DNA from: Combretum micranthum
Lineage: Eukaryota; Streptophyta; Magnoliopsida; Myrtales; Combretaceae
Reading direction: 5' to 3'
Assembly: GCA_024138025.1 (NCBI GenBank)
Contig: JAMXBD010001449.1
Span: 186,001-250,000 of the forward strand
DNA length: 64,000 bases
Positions 9,767-21,290 of the stretch are shown here, piece after piece. A model generated the notes under the pieces. That model saw nothing but the letters and a program-made list of their open reading frames with translations. It had not been told where the DNA came from and did no database searches. The position numbers and the translations under genes are program-made. Numbering within the stretch: the first letter of the stretch is position 1; every line of letters starts with the position of its first letter.

Positions 9767-12200
9767 CTCTCTTAATTTTCAATTTTAAAACTTCTTCTAA
9801 CTTGCTCGAATTTCTTAGGAGTCATAGCTTTAGTAAATATGTCTCTATGTTGCTCCTTTGTGTTAGCAAATTCAAGTTGAATTTCACCTTCTTGTACTAA
9901 ATTCCTAATATAGTAAATACCGCAACTCAATATGCTTTGTCCTTTCATGAAATACAAGAGATTCTTTATCATAGCAATTGTTGACATGTTATCACAATGA
10001 ATAATTGTGGGAGCATCTTGACTTTGATTTAAATCTACCAATACTCTTCTTAGTCATATTGCTTCATATGTTGCATCTGTAGCTGTATGTATTTTGCTTC
10101 AAATGAAGATAGTGATATTGTCTTTGTTTCTTTGAAGACGTAGATATAACATTTGATCCTATTGAAAATATATATCTAAATGTACTTTTTATATCATCAA
10201 TGGATCCAACCGGTCACTATCTATATGTCCAATAAGCATGAAATCTTTTACTTTCACATAATGAATACCATAATTTTTAGTTCCTTACAAATAATGCAAT
10301 ATTCCTTTGGCTGCTACATAATGTAACTTGCTTAGATTCTACATAAATCTAGAAATCGAGCTAATTGGATAAACAATATCTACTTTGTGTATAGGTAAAT
10401 CAATGACCCAACCAAACTTCTATACATCTTTGCATCAACTTTTGGTGATCCATCTTTTATTGTAATTTCTCATTTGTTGCAAGTGATGTGGCTATTGACA
10501 TGCAATTACTCATTTGATATCTTTTGAACAAATCATCCAAATATTTTTCTTGAGAAATAAATATTTATCCTTTAGATTGATGAACTTGAATTCCCAAAAA
10601 ATATTTCATAAGACCCAGACTAATCATCTCATACTCTTTCATTATTGCTACCTTAAATTCATTTAACATGGATTGACTTGTAAATGTAATGATCAAGTCA
10701 TCCGTATACAAACAGACAATAAGAGAATCATTTGTACCTTCATTTTTTATGTATAATGAAGGCTCACTTTGACTCCTTTGAAAACCATGTCTTTGGAAAT
10801 AGCTATCAATTTTGCTATTCCATGCTTATGTTGGCTGTTTCAATCCATACAACGTCTTATGTAGGTGATACATTTCTTCTTTGCTTTTGATAATATATCC
10901 TTCAGGTTATTCTACATATACCTCCTCTTGCAATTCTCCATTTAAGAATGTTGATTTAACATCCAATTGATATATGGGTAATTCCAATTGAGCTACTAAT
11001 GCAAGGACAATCCTTATGGTTTCCATATGTGCAACTGGTGTAAATGTTTCATTAAAATCAATGCCTGGTTGTTGAGAATATCCTTTGGCAACAAGACGAG
11101 CTTTATGCTTTTTGATTGGATCATCTTCTCTATTTTTGGTCTTGTAAACCCATGTTAATCCAATCACCTCTTTACCTTAGAAGATCATAAGCTCCCACAG
11201 ATGATTCTTTTCAATGGTTGCCATCTCATCATCCATGGCTTTTATCCATATTTTTCTTTTGCTGCTTCCTCATATTTTTGCAATTCACAAGAGAAGAATG
11301 CAAATTCACGATTCATAGATATCACGTAAGGAGCATCTTCCTTATTAGACTTTCTGATTTTGGATAAAATTCTTATATCCCTTATGGTGCTGATGTATTG
11401 AGAGTATTAGGAGTACTTGGTCCTGAACTTGATTGAGGATCTCGATGTATGATATTAGATCCTGGAGGCAAAATTCTTTTCATAATTGGATATTACTCTT
11501 TCTATTCCTAGGATCCATTTTCATCAAATATAATATCTCTTGAAATATTCAACTCATTTCTTTGGATTGAAAAGATGATACCCTTTTGATTCATCAATGT
11601 AACCAGTGAAAACATACTTTTCTCCTTTCTCATCAAATTTTTCTCTCTTTTTTTTTTTTTTTGTGATGGAATGAGAGAATATGCAATACACCCAAAAATC
11701 TTCAAATGATTAACTGGAGGTTTCCTCTTATGCCAACTCTGATAAGGAGTTTCATTGAGCACTGCTTTTGTAGGTGATCTGTTCAATATATAGACTGTAG
11801 TATTGACTGCTTTAGCCAAATAGCTATTTGGAAGATCTTTCTATGTCAACATCCTTTTAGCCATCTCTACTATAGTATGATTCTTCCTTTCAGCAACATC
11901 ATTTTGTTGTGGAGTATGTTATACAGTTAGCTACCTCTTGATTCCAACATCTTTGCAATAATTTTGGAATTCATTGGATATATATTTACCTCCATGATCA
12001 ATTCTCAAAATTTTCAACTTGTGACAACTTTACCTTTCTAAAATAGCTTTAAATTTAAGAAAAGTAGAAAATGCTTCTGACTTCTGCTTTAGTAAATATA
12101 TCCACATCATTTCTTTAGGCAATATATCCACATCATTCTTGTATAATCATCAACAAACAAAAAAAGTACCTATTACCATTCAAGGATGGTGTTATTGTTG
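9767..12200 (-). pseudogene. copia-2 pol remnant: integrase, reverse transcriptase, RNase H
   Basis: Minus-strand pieces: RNase H and tail at 9772-10041 (TIIHCDNMSTIAMIKN and GEIQLEFANTKEQHRDIFTK); RT at 10907-11167 ([59 protein letters not shown]); an RT catalytic box at about 10695-10715 that reads YTDD rather than YVDD; and integrase C-terminal sequence at 11508-11819 (NRSPTKAVLNETPYQSWHKR). The integrase core between 11820 and 12200 is shifted in and out of frame. Coding capacity is lost. Confidence 0.85.
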
Positions 12201-12238
12201 GTCTAAATATATCATAATGAACCAATTCTAATGTAGCT

Positions 12239-13800
12239 TTAGCTCGATATGATGCCTTTGGAAACAAACCAATGCATTTTGCCGTAAATGCATCCTTTAC
12301 ATACTTTCTTGGGATATAAAATATTTGACAATCTAATAACCATATTTTTTTTCTTCAATAAATGAAGTCCCTTAAAATTCAAATGGCCATATCTTAAATG
12401 CCATAAGTGTGATTCACCATTTTTCACAATTTGTAAGGCAAATTCATCATTAAGAGGTATAGATAAAGGAAAGACTTTATTCATGCGCATCCTTACTTTT
12501 GCAACAATGCAATTCCTCTTTTTATCAATAATAATGCATTCACCATTATCAAAATTTACCATATAAACTCTTTGTAATAATTGACCAATACTCAATAAAT
12601 TCTAAGTTAATCTAGAGACATAATAATATCATAGATCAATTTGAAATTACCTCCTTTTGTGATAATAGCAATAACTCCTTTTCAAAAAATTTCATGTGTT
12701 TTGCAATCTCTAAGTTTTAGTTTAGATTTAAATTTATCATCAAACTCAACAAATAGCTCCTTATTTCCAGTCATGTGATTACTGTACCCACTATCAACAA
12801 ACCATGTATTTTCAAATGATTGCTCAGCATTCATACAAGAAAAAAATACCTGTTTTTCTTGATTCTCCTAAAAAACATTTGCATTGTCCTCATGATCTTT
12901 ATAGTAACAATCCCTATCATAATGATTGAGATTTCTGCATGTCTTGCATCGAAAACTGCAGTCCTTGGAATCATGGCCATATTTCTTGCATATTTTGCAT
13001 TGGGATAAATTGCTCCTCATGTTGGATTCTCTTTCTCTACCATGACTTTGAGAATTCTAATATCTACCACGTCCACGAGTAGAGTTAAAGGAACTTCAAT
13101 CATAATTTTCATATCTATCTTGCCAGCTATTTCATTGCCTGTTGATATTAACCTTTGAATGGAAGGCTTGCTTTAAATTTTGAGTAGAAAATCTACTTAT
13201 ATGCTTTTCATGGGCTTCTAAAGATCCTATAAGCTCATCCAAAGATAATTGTGATAAATCTTTGGATTCTTCAATGACAACAACAATATGCTCAAATTTA
13301 ACTAGCAAACTTCTCAAGAATTTTCAACAATCCTCTTATATGGAATTGTGTCTCCATATCTTTTATTTAATTAATGATAATAATAACTCTTGAGAAGAAC
13401 TCTTGCACCTCCTCATTATCTTTCATGAATAAATTATCAAACTCTCTCCATAGATTATGGAGCTTGATTGAGATAACTTTATCATGTCCTTCATATTGCT
13501 CCCTAAGATTTCCCAAGCATCATGTGATGTGGTTTCACCCATAATTTGTGGTAAAATTGATTGACTAATTCCTTATTGTATGAAAGATAATACTTTGGCA
13601 TCTTTCATCACATTTTCTTTATGCTCTTTTTGTTGAGGTACTATCCAAGTTACTTTTACCTTTGGACTAGTAATAGCGGTTTCATAACAATAAATAATGA
13701 ATAATTTTCATCATAGTACTTCATATATCATATTTTTCACCAACATACAAGAGAATACCTTGTTGGAAAAAATTGAATGCAACATTACTACTTATCAATG
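12239..13800 (-). pseudogene. copia-2 gag, zinc knuckles and pre-integrase remnant
   Basis: The minus frame at 12239-12595 is the pre-integrase region (LWHLRYGHLNFKGLHLLKKK). Near 12900-13010 the minus strand carries two consecutive CCHC zinc knuckles, CKICKKYGHDSKDC and CKTCRNLNHYDRDC, both with correct C-x2-C-x4-H-x4-C spacing. The segment at 13132-13317 (LSLDELIGSLEAHEKHISRF) is gag (UBN2-like). The gag start, toward 13800, is disrupted. A protease DTGxS motif is not clear. Confidence 0.8.
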
Positions 13801-13825
13801 TCATGGCAATGGTTTGTGTATATAT

Positions 13826-14255
13826 TGGGTGCAAAATTATATTTGATATTGGAGATCAATCACATAAACAAATAAAGATGAAAATGAGAAGGAGGATATC
13901 TCATATATTTAAACATTACAAATGATAAAATTGTCCTTTTATAGGACAGGAAAGGCGGTTAAAAAAATTTGAAATAGGCGGTGCTAATGAAGTCTCCAGG
14001 CGGCGAACTTGTGGGAAACGAAAGCTCCTAAACGTTTGAAAAGTCAACTAAGCATGCTGCCCAAGAGTTGTTTTAGCATGACACTTAATAAACTAGCTAA
14101 TTAAGACAATGAAACTCCAGCTCATTCCTAATGTAAAAACACCAGAATTTGCTACTATAACCAGCTGCCATTTTTCGCTTCACATTCAAGCAAATCTCAG
14201 TGCCATCACTTGCTTCAAGAAATTGCAAATTATAATTAAAATTTTTATTTTAACA
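13826..14255 (-). repeat. copia-2 5' LTR
   Basis: Right-hand LTR, partner of 9355-9766, ending with TTTTATTTTAACA on the plus strand. Next to it on the high side is the right arm of the terminal-inverted-repeat element, so copia-2 landed inside that element. Confidence 0.85.
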
Positions 14256-14375
14256 GAATCACGAATTTAGGTGTACAATACATATTTACGATTTTACCAA
14301 TTTTACATAATTTTATATGATTCTACTTATTTTATTGATTCAAGTAAATAGTAAAATCACGATTTTGACAACCAT

Positions 14376-14805
14376 TATCCAAAACATGTGCCTTAACACT
14401 ACTATCAACACAACTATATTTACCTACAACGCATCAACCAGGACTTTACAATATCTTGTGGATGTTCTAAGATGACGACACTGAAGCTTCAGAACATGGT
14501 AACGTGTGATATCAATGGAACTGAAAAGCATTGCTTATTATTTTCTTGGTGGGTTTCCTAGTGATCTTATAATCAAGTTAGCAAGTGTAATGTTGGTGTT
14601 ACTGTTCAAATGTCGCAGTCTGCTGCGGATATGCTTTTAAGTAACGGTCCCTGCTTAAAGAGGTTAATGGAGGGGTTTGAAGTGAATTACACCAGTATAT
14701 ATGATGAACAGTGTGGTGAGTGCATTGATATTGGCGGACGATGTTGGTTTGATTCTGTTTTGGGTGAGCCTCTGTATCTGCGATGGTGAGATTATTACAG
14801 GTAAA
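14376..14805 (+). pseudogene. LRK10L unit X: second part of the ectodomain (WAK_assoc), split from the first
   Basis: Homology to the LRK10L ectodomain resumes just after the TIR element: NTTINTTIFTYNASTRTLQY at the start, and, in another frame, MEGFEVNYTSIYDEQCGECI followed by DIGGRCWFDSVLGEPLCICD. The cysteine pattern C-x2-C-x6-C-x9-C is that of the WAK_assoc domain. Stops and frameshifts lie between the two blocks. A possible donor (ATTACAG|GTAAAGG) follows at about 14802. No linker or kinase exon is found in the next kilobase. Confidence 0.75.
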
Positions 14806-15755
14806 GGTTGCATCGAACGTTTCCTGGTGTGTTCATCGTATGGATTCTTGTTGTTTGATGTCATATTCTGTATAGAGTAAAATTTCTACAACTTCATTAT
14901 GGTTATGTGTATAACTTACAAACTAACAATTGGGCATAGCCAGACTATTGAATGGCTAAGAAAATACATCTTTTAACTTTTGCTTACGTATCAGTTTTTG
15001 GTGATGTATGTGATCTAATTTTTGGAAAATAGATAAGGTTTCTATTTATGTATTTAGCAAGTACAATTTATACAATAGCTGCATGCTTAATTATAACTTT
15101 ATTTCATGTTTGGTTAATGTAATAGACAAGGTTTACGAATAGAATTGTAATTTTTTAAAAATTGTAATAAAGATTTAATAGTTTTTTTTATAATTCATAT
15201 TAGACTTATGGGTAGATATGGAAAATATGTTCAATAAAATTTAACAATCCATTCATTTGAAAGGAATAGTTATTATGTTATTTAGTTAAAGATATGCAAT
15301 TCATAATAAATTACTATTACATAAAACAACCATAACAAATCATGCACTACATACATAAATTACCCTTTAATGATTTTTTTCAATCTTTATCATAAATATC
15401 TCTATCCTAAAAATATCATTTATAAAATTATCATATCTTTCTAACGAAGATAATGAGATTTTATAATATTTTACTTTTATTCAATAATAATTATTTATTT
15501 TATTTTTTATAAAGTGAATATTGTAATTGATACGTAATTGTTATACAACAACATTGTATTTATATTGAATTTAATTTTAATTTCTCCCTTATTCCATACG
15601 GATAGCTATAAAAGAATTACATTTTTTTTTTTTACAATAATAATAGTTTCATATAATAGTTTTTGGAAAATAATTTATGAAAAGAAATAACTATTTTATT
15701 CCGTATATTGAAATCAAAAGATGTGCAATTGAATAGTATAGACGCTGTATCACAA
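14806..15755. other. AT-rich spacer, nothing recognised
   Basis: No gene, exon or clear repeat seen. It separates unit X from the upstream module of unit B. Kinase exons expected for unit X are absent. Confidence 0.5.
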
Positions 15756-15850
15756 TTGACTTTGACCAGCTATCCACTCATTACCATTTATCAGTAGAAC
15801 CTTCTGCTTCGAGAATATCATCAAGCCGCTTCCTCGTAACCTTCCTATTT
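15756..15850 (+). promoter_or_regulatory. Conserved upstream module of unit B with paired TTGAC W-box cores
   Basis: Begins TTGACTTTGACCAGC, with two TTGAC cores (TTGACC is the classical WRKY-binding W-box), followed by a CCTTCTG-containing stretch and CATCTTCC-like sequence. Near copies start at 50279 (unit F) and 53113 (unit E). Conservation of this block upstream of separate units suggests it is the ancestral promoter. WRKY binding is inferred from the motif alone. Confidence 0.55.
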
Positions 15851-15883
15851 CATTTTTATGACTTCTGATGTATGAAAATCGGT

Positions 15884-15908
15884 AAAAAAAAAAAAAAAAA
15901 AAAAAAAA
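15884..15908. repeat. Poly(A) tract
   Basis: A run of about 25 A residues between the upstream module and the first exon of unit B. Length in the assembly may be unreliable. Confidence 0.8.
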
Positions 15909-16148
15909 GATAACATGAAAACAACACCATTCACTTTCCCTTCCTTTCACGCCTTCTTAAATTCTTCAAACTCTCATTTGTTTATTTCTGTGAAAGTTCA
16001 AATGATAAAAGTAATTTGTCCTAAACCTTTACCTTTGGCCTGTATGTATTACTGCATGCTCAAACATACATACGTTATAGTTATTTATTGTTTGCAGAAA
16101 CACGTCCTATGTATTATCTATTCATGATACATATTTTTTGAAATGCAG

Positions 16149-16384
16149 CTCCATGATCAATGTGGAGATTTGCAGAACACAGTTTACCCTTTGGGGCAAT
16201 CGAATCGCGCTAGCTACTGCACCCGTCAAGACGAGTTTTAGATCATATGCACAGGTTGTATACCACTATTAACGATTGACAATCCAAATATCACCCGATA
16301 GCTATATGATAATAACTCCACAAAGAATTTTACACTTTGCCCCTCAACATTCTACGGCTCCTCTCAAGTTCGAGTGTTTGTGTG
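16149..16384 (+). pseudogene. LRK10L unit B: ectodomain start, internally deleted and cut by copia-3
   Basis: Reads DQCGDLQNTVYPLGQSNRAS and YCTRQDEF before a stop, matching the GUB_WAK_bind core of unit D (IQCGDLQNIGYPFWGSNRAS). Tryptophan of the YPFWG motif is lost. Later blocks match the NNSTKNFT and CPSTFYGSSQ segments. Directly after TCCTCTCAAG the sequence jumps to the end of the ectodomain (AGTTCGAGTGTTTGTG, aligned to AGTTCGGTTGATTTCGCATG of unit E), so roughly the middle half of the exon is deleted. Copia-3 then interrupts at 16385. Confidence 0.75.
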
Positions 16385-16629
16385 TGTTGACATATGTCTT
16401 GTTTATTGTACACGTGTCTCTTTCTGTTATTCATTTCCTTTTATAGTCTTGTATATATATATATACGTTAGATACAGTTTTGAAAAGCAAGAAGACAATA
16501 TATACATGAAATATCTTCAGTTCAAATGGAGTTCTCTCTTTACAGTTCATCACACTTTCTTTTGATTTCATTCTTGATCAAGTAAGTGTAATTTCAGATC
16601 AACATTAGGACTTCTCAGTTCGTTTTACA
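16385..16629 (+). repeat. copia-3 5' LTR
   Basis: TG...CA LTR of 245 bp. It differs from the 3' copy by scattered substitutions and by an extra (TA)n stretch near 16450. It is flanked on the left by receptor ectodomain sequence. Confidence 0.9.
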
Positions 16630-16643
16630 TGGTATCAAGCAGG
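16630..16643 (+). other. copia-3 primer-binding site
   Basis: TGGTATCAAGCAGG directly after the 5' LTR matches the start of the initiator-tRNA complementary motif used by plant copia elements. Confidence 0.75.
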
Positions 16644-16717
16644 TTTGATAATTGTTTCTGTTTTGTTGATTTCTTGTGATTCTTTCTTGGTTCTTCTTTT
16701 TTTTTTTTTTTTTTGAA

Positions 16718-17800
16718 AATGTCAAATTCCTCGACCACTGGTTTATGAGAATACATTACAGTGATCTGTATTATATTTCTGGATCAGATATCCAGGGTGT
16801 TCTTTACAAATTTAGTTTTTGATGGAAAGAAGTTTCATGGATGGAGTTGTTCAATTCGATTAGCCCTAGGTATGAAAGAAAATTAGGGTTTGTTGATGGT
16901 AGATATCTCCGCCACAGAAATGATGCAGATTTTGAAAAGTGGATTTGAAATGATTGCATGATAGATGTTGGCTTCTAAATACTATGTATAAAGATTTAGC
17001 ATATGCATTCCTATATGCTACTTCTACAATGGAATTATGGAAAGATCTTGTAGAGAGATTTGGGATGAGTAATGACCATTGGTATATCAATTGCAATTGA
17101 TATTGCAAATATGAAACAGGGAAGTTCAAATGTTATAGAATATTGCAATAAGCTCAAAAGACTATGGGATGAGCTTCATACTTTATCTAAATGGCCAATT
17201 TGTGACTGTGGGGCTTTCGAGCAATGTCGTTGTAATTTTCAACAAAATGGCAAGATTTAGCATAAAGAGATCACTTAATGCAGTTCCTAATGGGATTGAA
17301 TGATGTTTTTTATCATGTCAAAAGTCAGATTTTATCCACAAATCCTCTTCTGGGAGTTAATAAAGCCTATTATATAGTATGCCAGATTGAGAAACAAAAA
17401 CAACTAACTAAGTACAGGGACGTTCTAATCAGATGAATGTTACATATATGGTAAAAGGGGTTCCAAAATATTCAGTTAATGATAGAAAGGACAGAAAAGA
17501 GAAATTTTTTGTCACCATTGTAAGAAATCAGGTCATACTATGGATAGATGTTTCGAATTGGTTGGATATCCTGAATGTTTCAAAGGGAATAAACAGATAA
17601 AAGAAAGTTCCTCACTTATCAGCACATGTACAATCATTTGATACTCCTTTGGATGATGTTGCAGGGAATTCATCACAATCTATGAACAGTTCTGACATGG
17701 TCTCACGTGTATGCCAAGAAGTCTTAAAGGCTTTGTCTATGAAGGATTCCACAGGAAGTACTCAAGGCATGATGAATTTTGCAGGTAATGCCCACAATTT
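16718..17800 (+). pseudogene. copia-3 gag remnant with zinc knuckle
   Basis: Begins MSNSSTTGL and soon has a stop. Later pieces read LVFDGKKFHGWSCSIRLALG, a hallmark of Retrotran_gag_3-type copia gag, and IEYCNKLKRLWDELHTLSKW at 17072-17260. Around 17510-17560 a CCHC knuckle (CHHCKKSGHTMDRC) is followed by FELVGYP, typical of this group. Several stops and shifts are present. Confidence 0.8.
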
Positions 17801-17815
17801 TGCTTCAATTTTTAT

Positions 17816-18830
17816 ATGAATATTGGTAAATGGATTATAGATACAGGAGCCACGGATCATATAACTCTTTATTCATCAATTCTCATTAACCCACAAATTC
17901 TTCAAACACCTATAAAAATCCGATTGCCTGATGGTAGAATCAAAGCTGTTGAGATTATTGGAGATAACCCTAACTTCTATACTTTTTGTACCATAATTTC
18001 ATTTTAACCTCTTGTCTGTTGGTAGCTTCTTGAAACATCATGTTTGACTGTCATCTTTCAATCTCATAATTGTGTTTTTCATGACCTACAAACTAAAAAG
18101 ACAGTTCTTGCTGCAGAGATGGCTTCGGAACTTTATGTACTTCAAGCTTTTAACTCTAGTGGCGAATTTTGTAATCTCACAAATTTTGTTGTTAGTCCTA
18201 TATCTATCGTACACACTAATACTGATTGTGATCAGATTGAGTTAGATCTTTTACATAGGCGTTTGGTCAATATCCTTGAGTTCATTGTCTCATTTGAAAC
18301 ACATTTTTGATTGAAATAAACACAACTTCATATGTGATGCTTGTTTGTTTGCTAAATTTCATAAATTTCCTTTTGTCTCTCAAAATTGTAGTTCTTCTTC
18401 TCCCTTTGAATTGATACATTTGGATATATGGGGTCCTTTTAACACACCGTCAATTTCTGGTGACAAATTTTTCTTGATTATTATGGATGATAACATACGT
18501 TGCACATGGACCTACCTTATGAAACACAAACATCAAACCATACACTTTATCACCACCTTCCTTTGTTATATTAAAAACCATTTCAATGCTATCCCTAAAA
18601 CAACGAAAGCTAACAATGGTATGGAATTTATTTCTACCACTTGTTAGAATTTGTTCAACAATCTTGGTATCCTTCATCAATGGAGTGTCATTTACACACC
18701 ACAAAAAAATGGGGTTGTTGAAAGGAAACATAGACATATACTACATACAGTTCGAGCACTTCATTTTCAAGCTAATCTACCAAAATCTTTTTGAGGTGAA
18801 TGCATTCTTGCAGCCACCCACTTGGTAAAT
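17816..18830 (+). pseudogene. copia-3 protease and integrase remnant
   Basis: 17816-18007 reads WIIDTGATDHIT, the aspartic protease active site (DTGA). 18044-18310 is connector and pre-integrase sequence. 18390-18650 is the integrase core start (ELIHLDIWGPFNTPSISGDK, then FFLIIMDDN). In the second half at 18586-18830 the frame is shifted, but the PQKNGVVERKH-type segment can be read near 18705. Stops between blocks show loss of function. Confidence 0.8.
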
Positions 18831-20960
18831 AAAATGCCACTCAAAATTCTTAGATGGAAGTCACCATTTGAAATGCTTTTCTGTAAACCACCTAGCTATA
18901 ATGATTTAAGGGTCATTGGTTGTCTCTCCTTTGCTGCTACTTTACACCATACAAGAGATAAATTTGACCCACGAAGTAGACGTTGTGTGTTTCTTGAATA
19001 TCCTTTTGGTTAAAAAGGGTATAAGCTCTATGATCTTAATAGACATCAAGTTTTTGTCAATCGAGATGTCCAATTATATGAAAATGATTTTCCTTTCGTC
19101 AATCTGATATATCTTCCACTTCTGATATGTCAAACTCTGTTCCTTCTTTAGATATGTTCCCATCTCACTCATCCTACTTCGATGACAATGAACTCTTTAA
19201 CTCGTCTACACCTACTTCAATTCTTATTTATGTTCCTTCTTCTTGTGTTCCTACAAGAAAATATATAAGAATTAGAAAATCACCACAATGGCTAAAGGAT
19301 TTTGTACATATGGTTCAAGGGGACGCCTCTGTTTCTTCCACCACCAATCAAACATGTTACCCCCTCTTTTCTCCCCAAACTTTTCTTTCCTACCTAAAGG
19401 ATGATATGGTCTCATTGGCTAATGTTCTTACAATTCGTGAACCTTGTTCATATCAAGAAGCAATCTAATTGGGTTGATGCTATGCAAAAAGAATTATTAG
19501 CATTAGAGTCTAATCATACTTGGGAAGCTACTGATTCACCCATTGAAAAGAAAGCTATTGGTAGTAAATGGAATTTTAAAGTTAAATATAAGTATGATGG
19601 AACTATTGAGAGGTATAAAGCTAGGTTGGTTGCAAAAGGTTATAATCAAATTGAAGGGGTTGATTACACATATACCTTTGCACCAATTGCAAAGCTTTCC
19701 ACCGTGAGATTTATTCTTGCCTTAGCTGCTATTAGAGGATGGAATGTTCATCAATTGGACATCAATAATGCTTTTCTTCATGGATTGCTTGATGAGGAAA
19801 TCTATTTATTACCTCCTAATGGTTCCAACATTCCTCATGGTAAAGTTTATATGTTGATTCGCTCTTTATATGGCCTTAAACAGGCTTCTCGACAATGGAA
19901 CAAAGAGCTCACTAAGCATTTACTTGATCTCGGTTTTTCTCAATCAAGACATGATCATTCTTTGTTCACCAAAGTGACTTCTCATGGTTTTTTGGTTGTC
20001 TTGGTTTATGTGGATGATATTTTAGTTGTTGGTGATGATTTAACTGATATTGCTGGGTTAAAGTCTTCTTTGGATTCTGCTTTTACCATTGAAGACTTAG
20101 GAGATGTTCGATTTTTTTTGGGACTTGAAGTTTTTCGTACTACTTTTGGTTTTGCATTAATCAACGCAAATTTGCACTTGATATTCTCACTAAAGCAGGT
20201 CTTACAGTAGCAAGACCTTTGACTGTTCCTTTCCCTTCAAATGTTCATTTTGGATAATACGTCTAGAACTCTGCTGCAAGATCCTTCTTTGTATCGATGT
20301 TTAATTAGCCGACTGTTGTATCTGATGCTTACATGCCCTGACTTGTCTTTTATTGTACAGCAGCTTATCCAATTCATTTCAAACCTTCGTGATCAACATT
20401 TAACAGTTGCTTATCATGTGCTTCGTTACTTGAAAGGCACCATTGATCTTGGATTATATTATTCATCCACTTCCTCTTTGAATTTGACGGCATACTCGGA
20501 TGCGGATTGGGGTGCATCGAGGGTTGATCGAAAGTCTTTGTCCAGATTTCTTGTTTTCCTCGGATCTTCTCTTCTTTCATGGAAGAGAAAGAAATAATTC
20601 ACCATCTCTATCATCAACTGAGGCTGAGTACCGTAGCATTGCTTCTAATACCAAGGAGTTGCTTTTTTTTTTTTTCTTTCTTGCTTTAAGGCTTATGAAT
20701 TCTAGTTTCTCTCCTTCTTACACTTTTCACTAATAATCGCTCCACCAAGGAAATTGCAGAAAATCCATGTTTCCATGCTCATACCAAACATATTGAAGTT
20801 GAATGTTCATTTCACTAGAGATCACATCAATTATGGATTTCTTTCTCTTGATCACATTTCCTCTTCTAGTCAACTTGTTGATTTTCTCACTAAACCAGTC
20901 AGACTATCTTCTTTACATGAAGCTTCAGTCAAGTTAGGACTTTTATCAGGTCCCACTTGA
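18831..20960 (+). pseudogene. copia-3 reverse transcriptase and RNase H remnant
   Basis: The longest open frame (19401-20210) holds [78 protein letters not shown] and the catalytic VLVYVDDILVVGDD. It is fairly well preserved. RNase H follows in separate frames at 20241-20597 (AYSDADWGASRVDRKS) and 20600-20960 (SSTEAEYRSIA, ending LVDFLTKPVRLSSLHEASVK). A frameshift near 20210 and another near 20597 split the chain. Confidence 0.88.
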
Positions 20961-20968
20961 GGGGGAGA

Positions 20969-21209
20969 TGTTGACATATGTCTTATTTATTGTACACATG
21001 TCATCTTTTTGTTATTCATTTCCTTTTATAGTCTTGTATATACCTTAGATACAGTTTTGAAAAGTAAGAAGACAAAATATATACACGAAATATCTTTAGT
21101 TCAAATGGAGTTCTCTGTTTACAGTTTCATCACACTTTCTTTTAATTTCATTCTTGATCAAGTAAGTGTAATTTCATATCAACATTAAGACTTCTCAATT
21201 CGTTTTACA
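20969..21209 (+). repeat. copia-3 3' LTR
   Basis: TG...CA LTR of 241 bp, partner of 16385-16629. Receptor ectodomain homology resumes right after it. Confidence 0.9.
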
Positions 21210-21290
21210 GTGTATTATTGTTTTGGTAGCTCCATTTCGTATATATGCCAACCATCACTAGGATTCCTATAGAAGTGATTGCTTAATATT
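21210..21290 (+). pseudogene. LRK10L unit B: tail of the ectodomain exon and intron start
   Basis: TATTATTGTTTTGGTAGCTCC aligns with TGTTATTGTTCTGGTGGCTC of unit E, and the following CACTAGGATTCC and GTGATTGCTTAATAT match E's CCTAGGATCACG and GCGATTGCTTAATAT at the exon 1 / intron 1 border. With copia-3 and one duplication copy removed, the two halves join as AGTTCGAGTGTTTGTGTATTATTG, colinear with E. Homology ends near 21295, where unrelated sequence begins. Confidence 0.65.

Larger units (their letters stand above)
9355..14255 (-). mobile_element. Ty1/copia LTR retrotransposon (copia-2), full length but decayed
   Basis: Two matching LTRs (9355-9766 and 13826-14255) flank gag, integrase, RT and RNase H fragments in copia order on the minus strand. 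The LTRs begin TGTTAAAATAAAAATT and end CCCA (or ACCA) on that strand. A purine-rich tract (TTAAGAGAG on the minus strand, near 9767) precedes the 3' LTR. A convincing primer-binding site is not visible next to the 5' LTR. Five-base flanks do not match exactly with TG..CA ends; a two-base shift gives GAATT/GAATC. Many frameshifts and stops make it non-autonomous today. Confidence 0.88.
9232..14375. mobile_element. Terminal-inverted-repeat DNA element, split by copia-2
   Basis: The left end (9232) reads ATGGTTGTCAAAATCAC and the right end (to 14375) reads GATTTTGACAACCAT, a 15-base perfect inverted repeat. The remaining element sequence is only about 120 bp on each side (9232-9354 and 14256-14375), with no coding capacity; the middle is the copia-2 insertion. 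Without copia-2 it would be a MITE-sized element lying inside the ectodomain exon of unit X. No clear target-site duplication is visible, so the superfamily is unresolved. Confidence 0.65.
16385..21209 (+). mobile_element. Ty1/copia LTR retrotransposon (copia-3), full length
   Basis: Bounded by two similar LTRs (16385-16629 and 20969-21209) that start TGTTGACATATGTC and end TTCGTTTTACA. Flanking five bases are GTGTG on the left and GTGTA on the right, a near-perfect target-site duplication. A primer-binding site (TGGTATCAAGCAGG) starts at 16630, and a purine tract (ACTTGAGGGGGAGA) lies just before the 3' LTR. Gag, protease, integrase, RT and RNase H follow in copia order on the plus strand. 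Gag type and short LTRs resemble the Ale/Retrofit group, which is an inference. Stops and frameshifts break the polyprotein. Confidence 0.92.
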
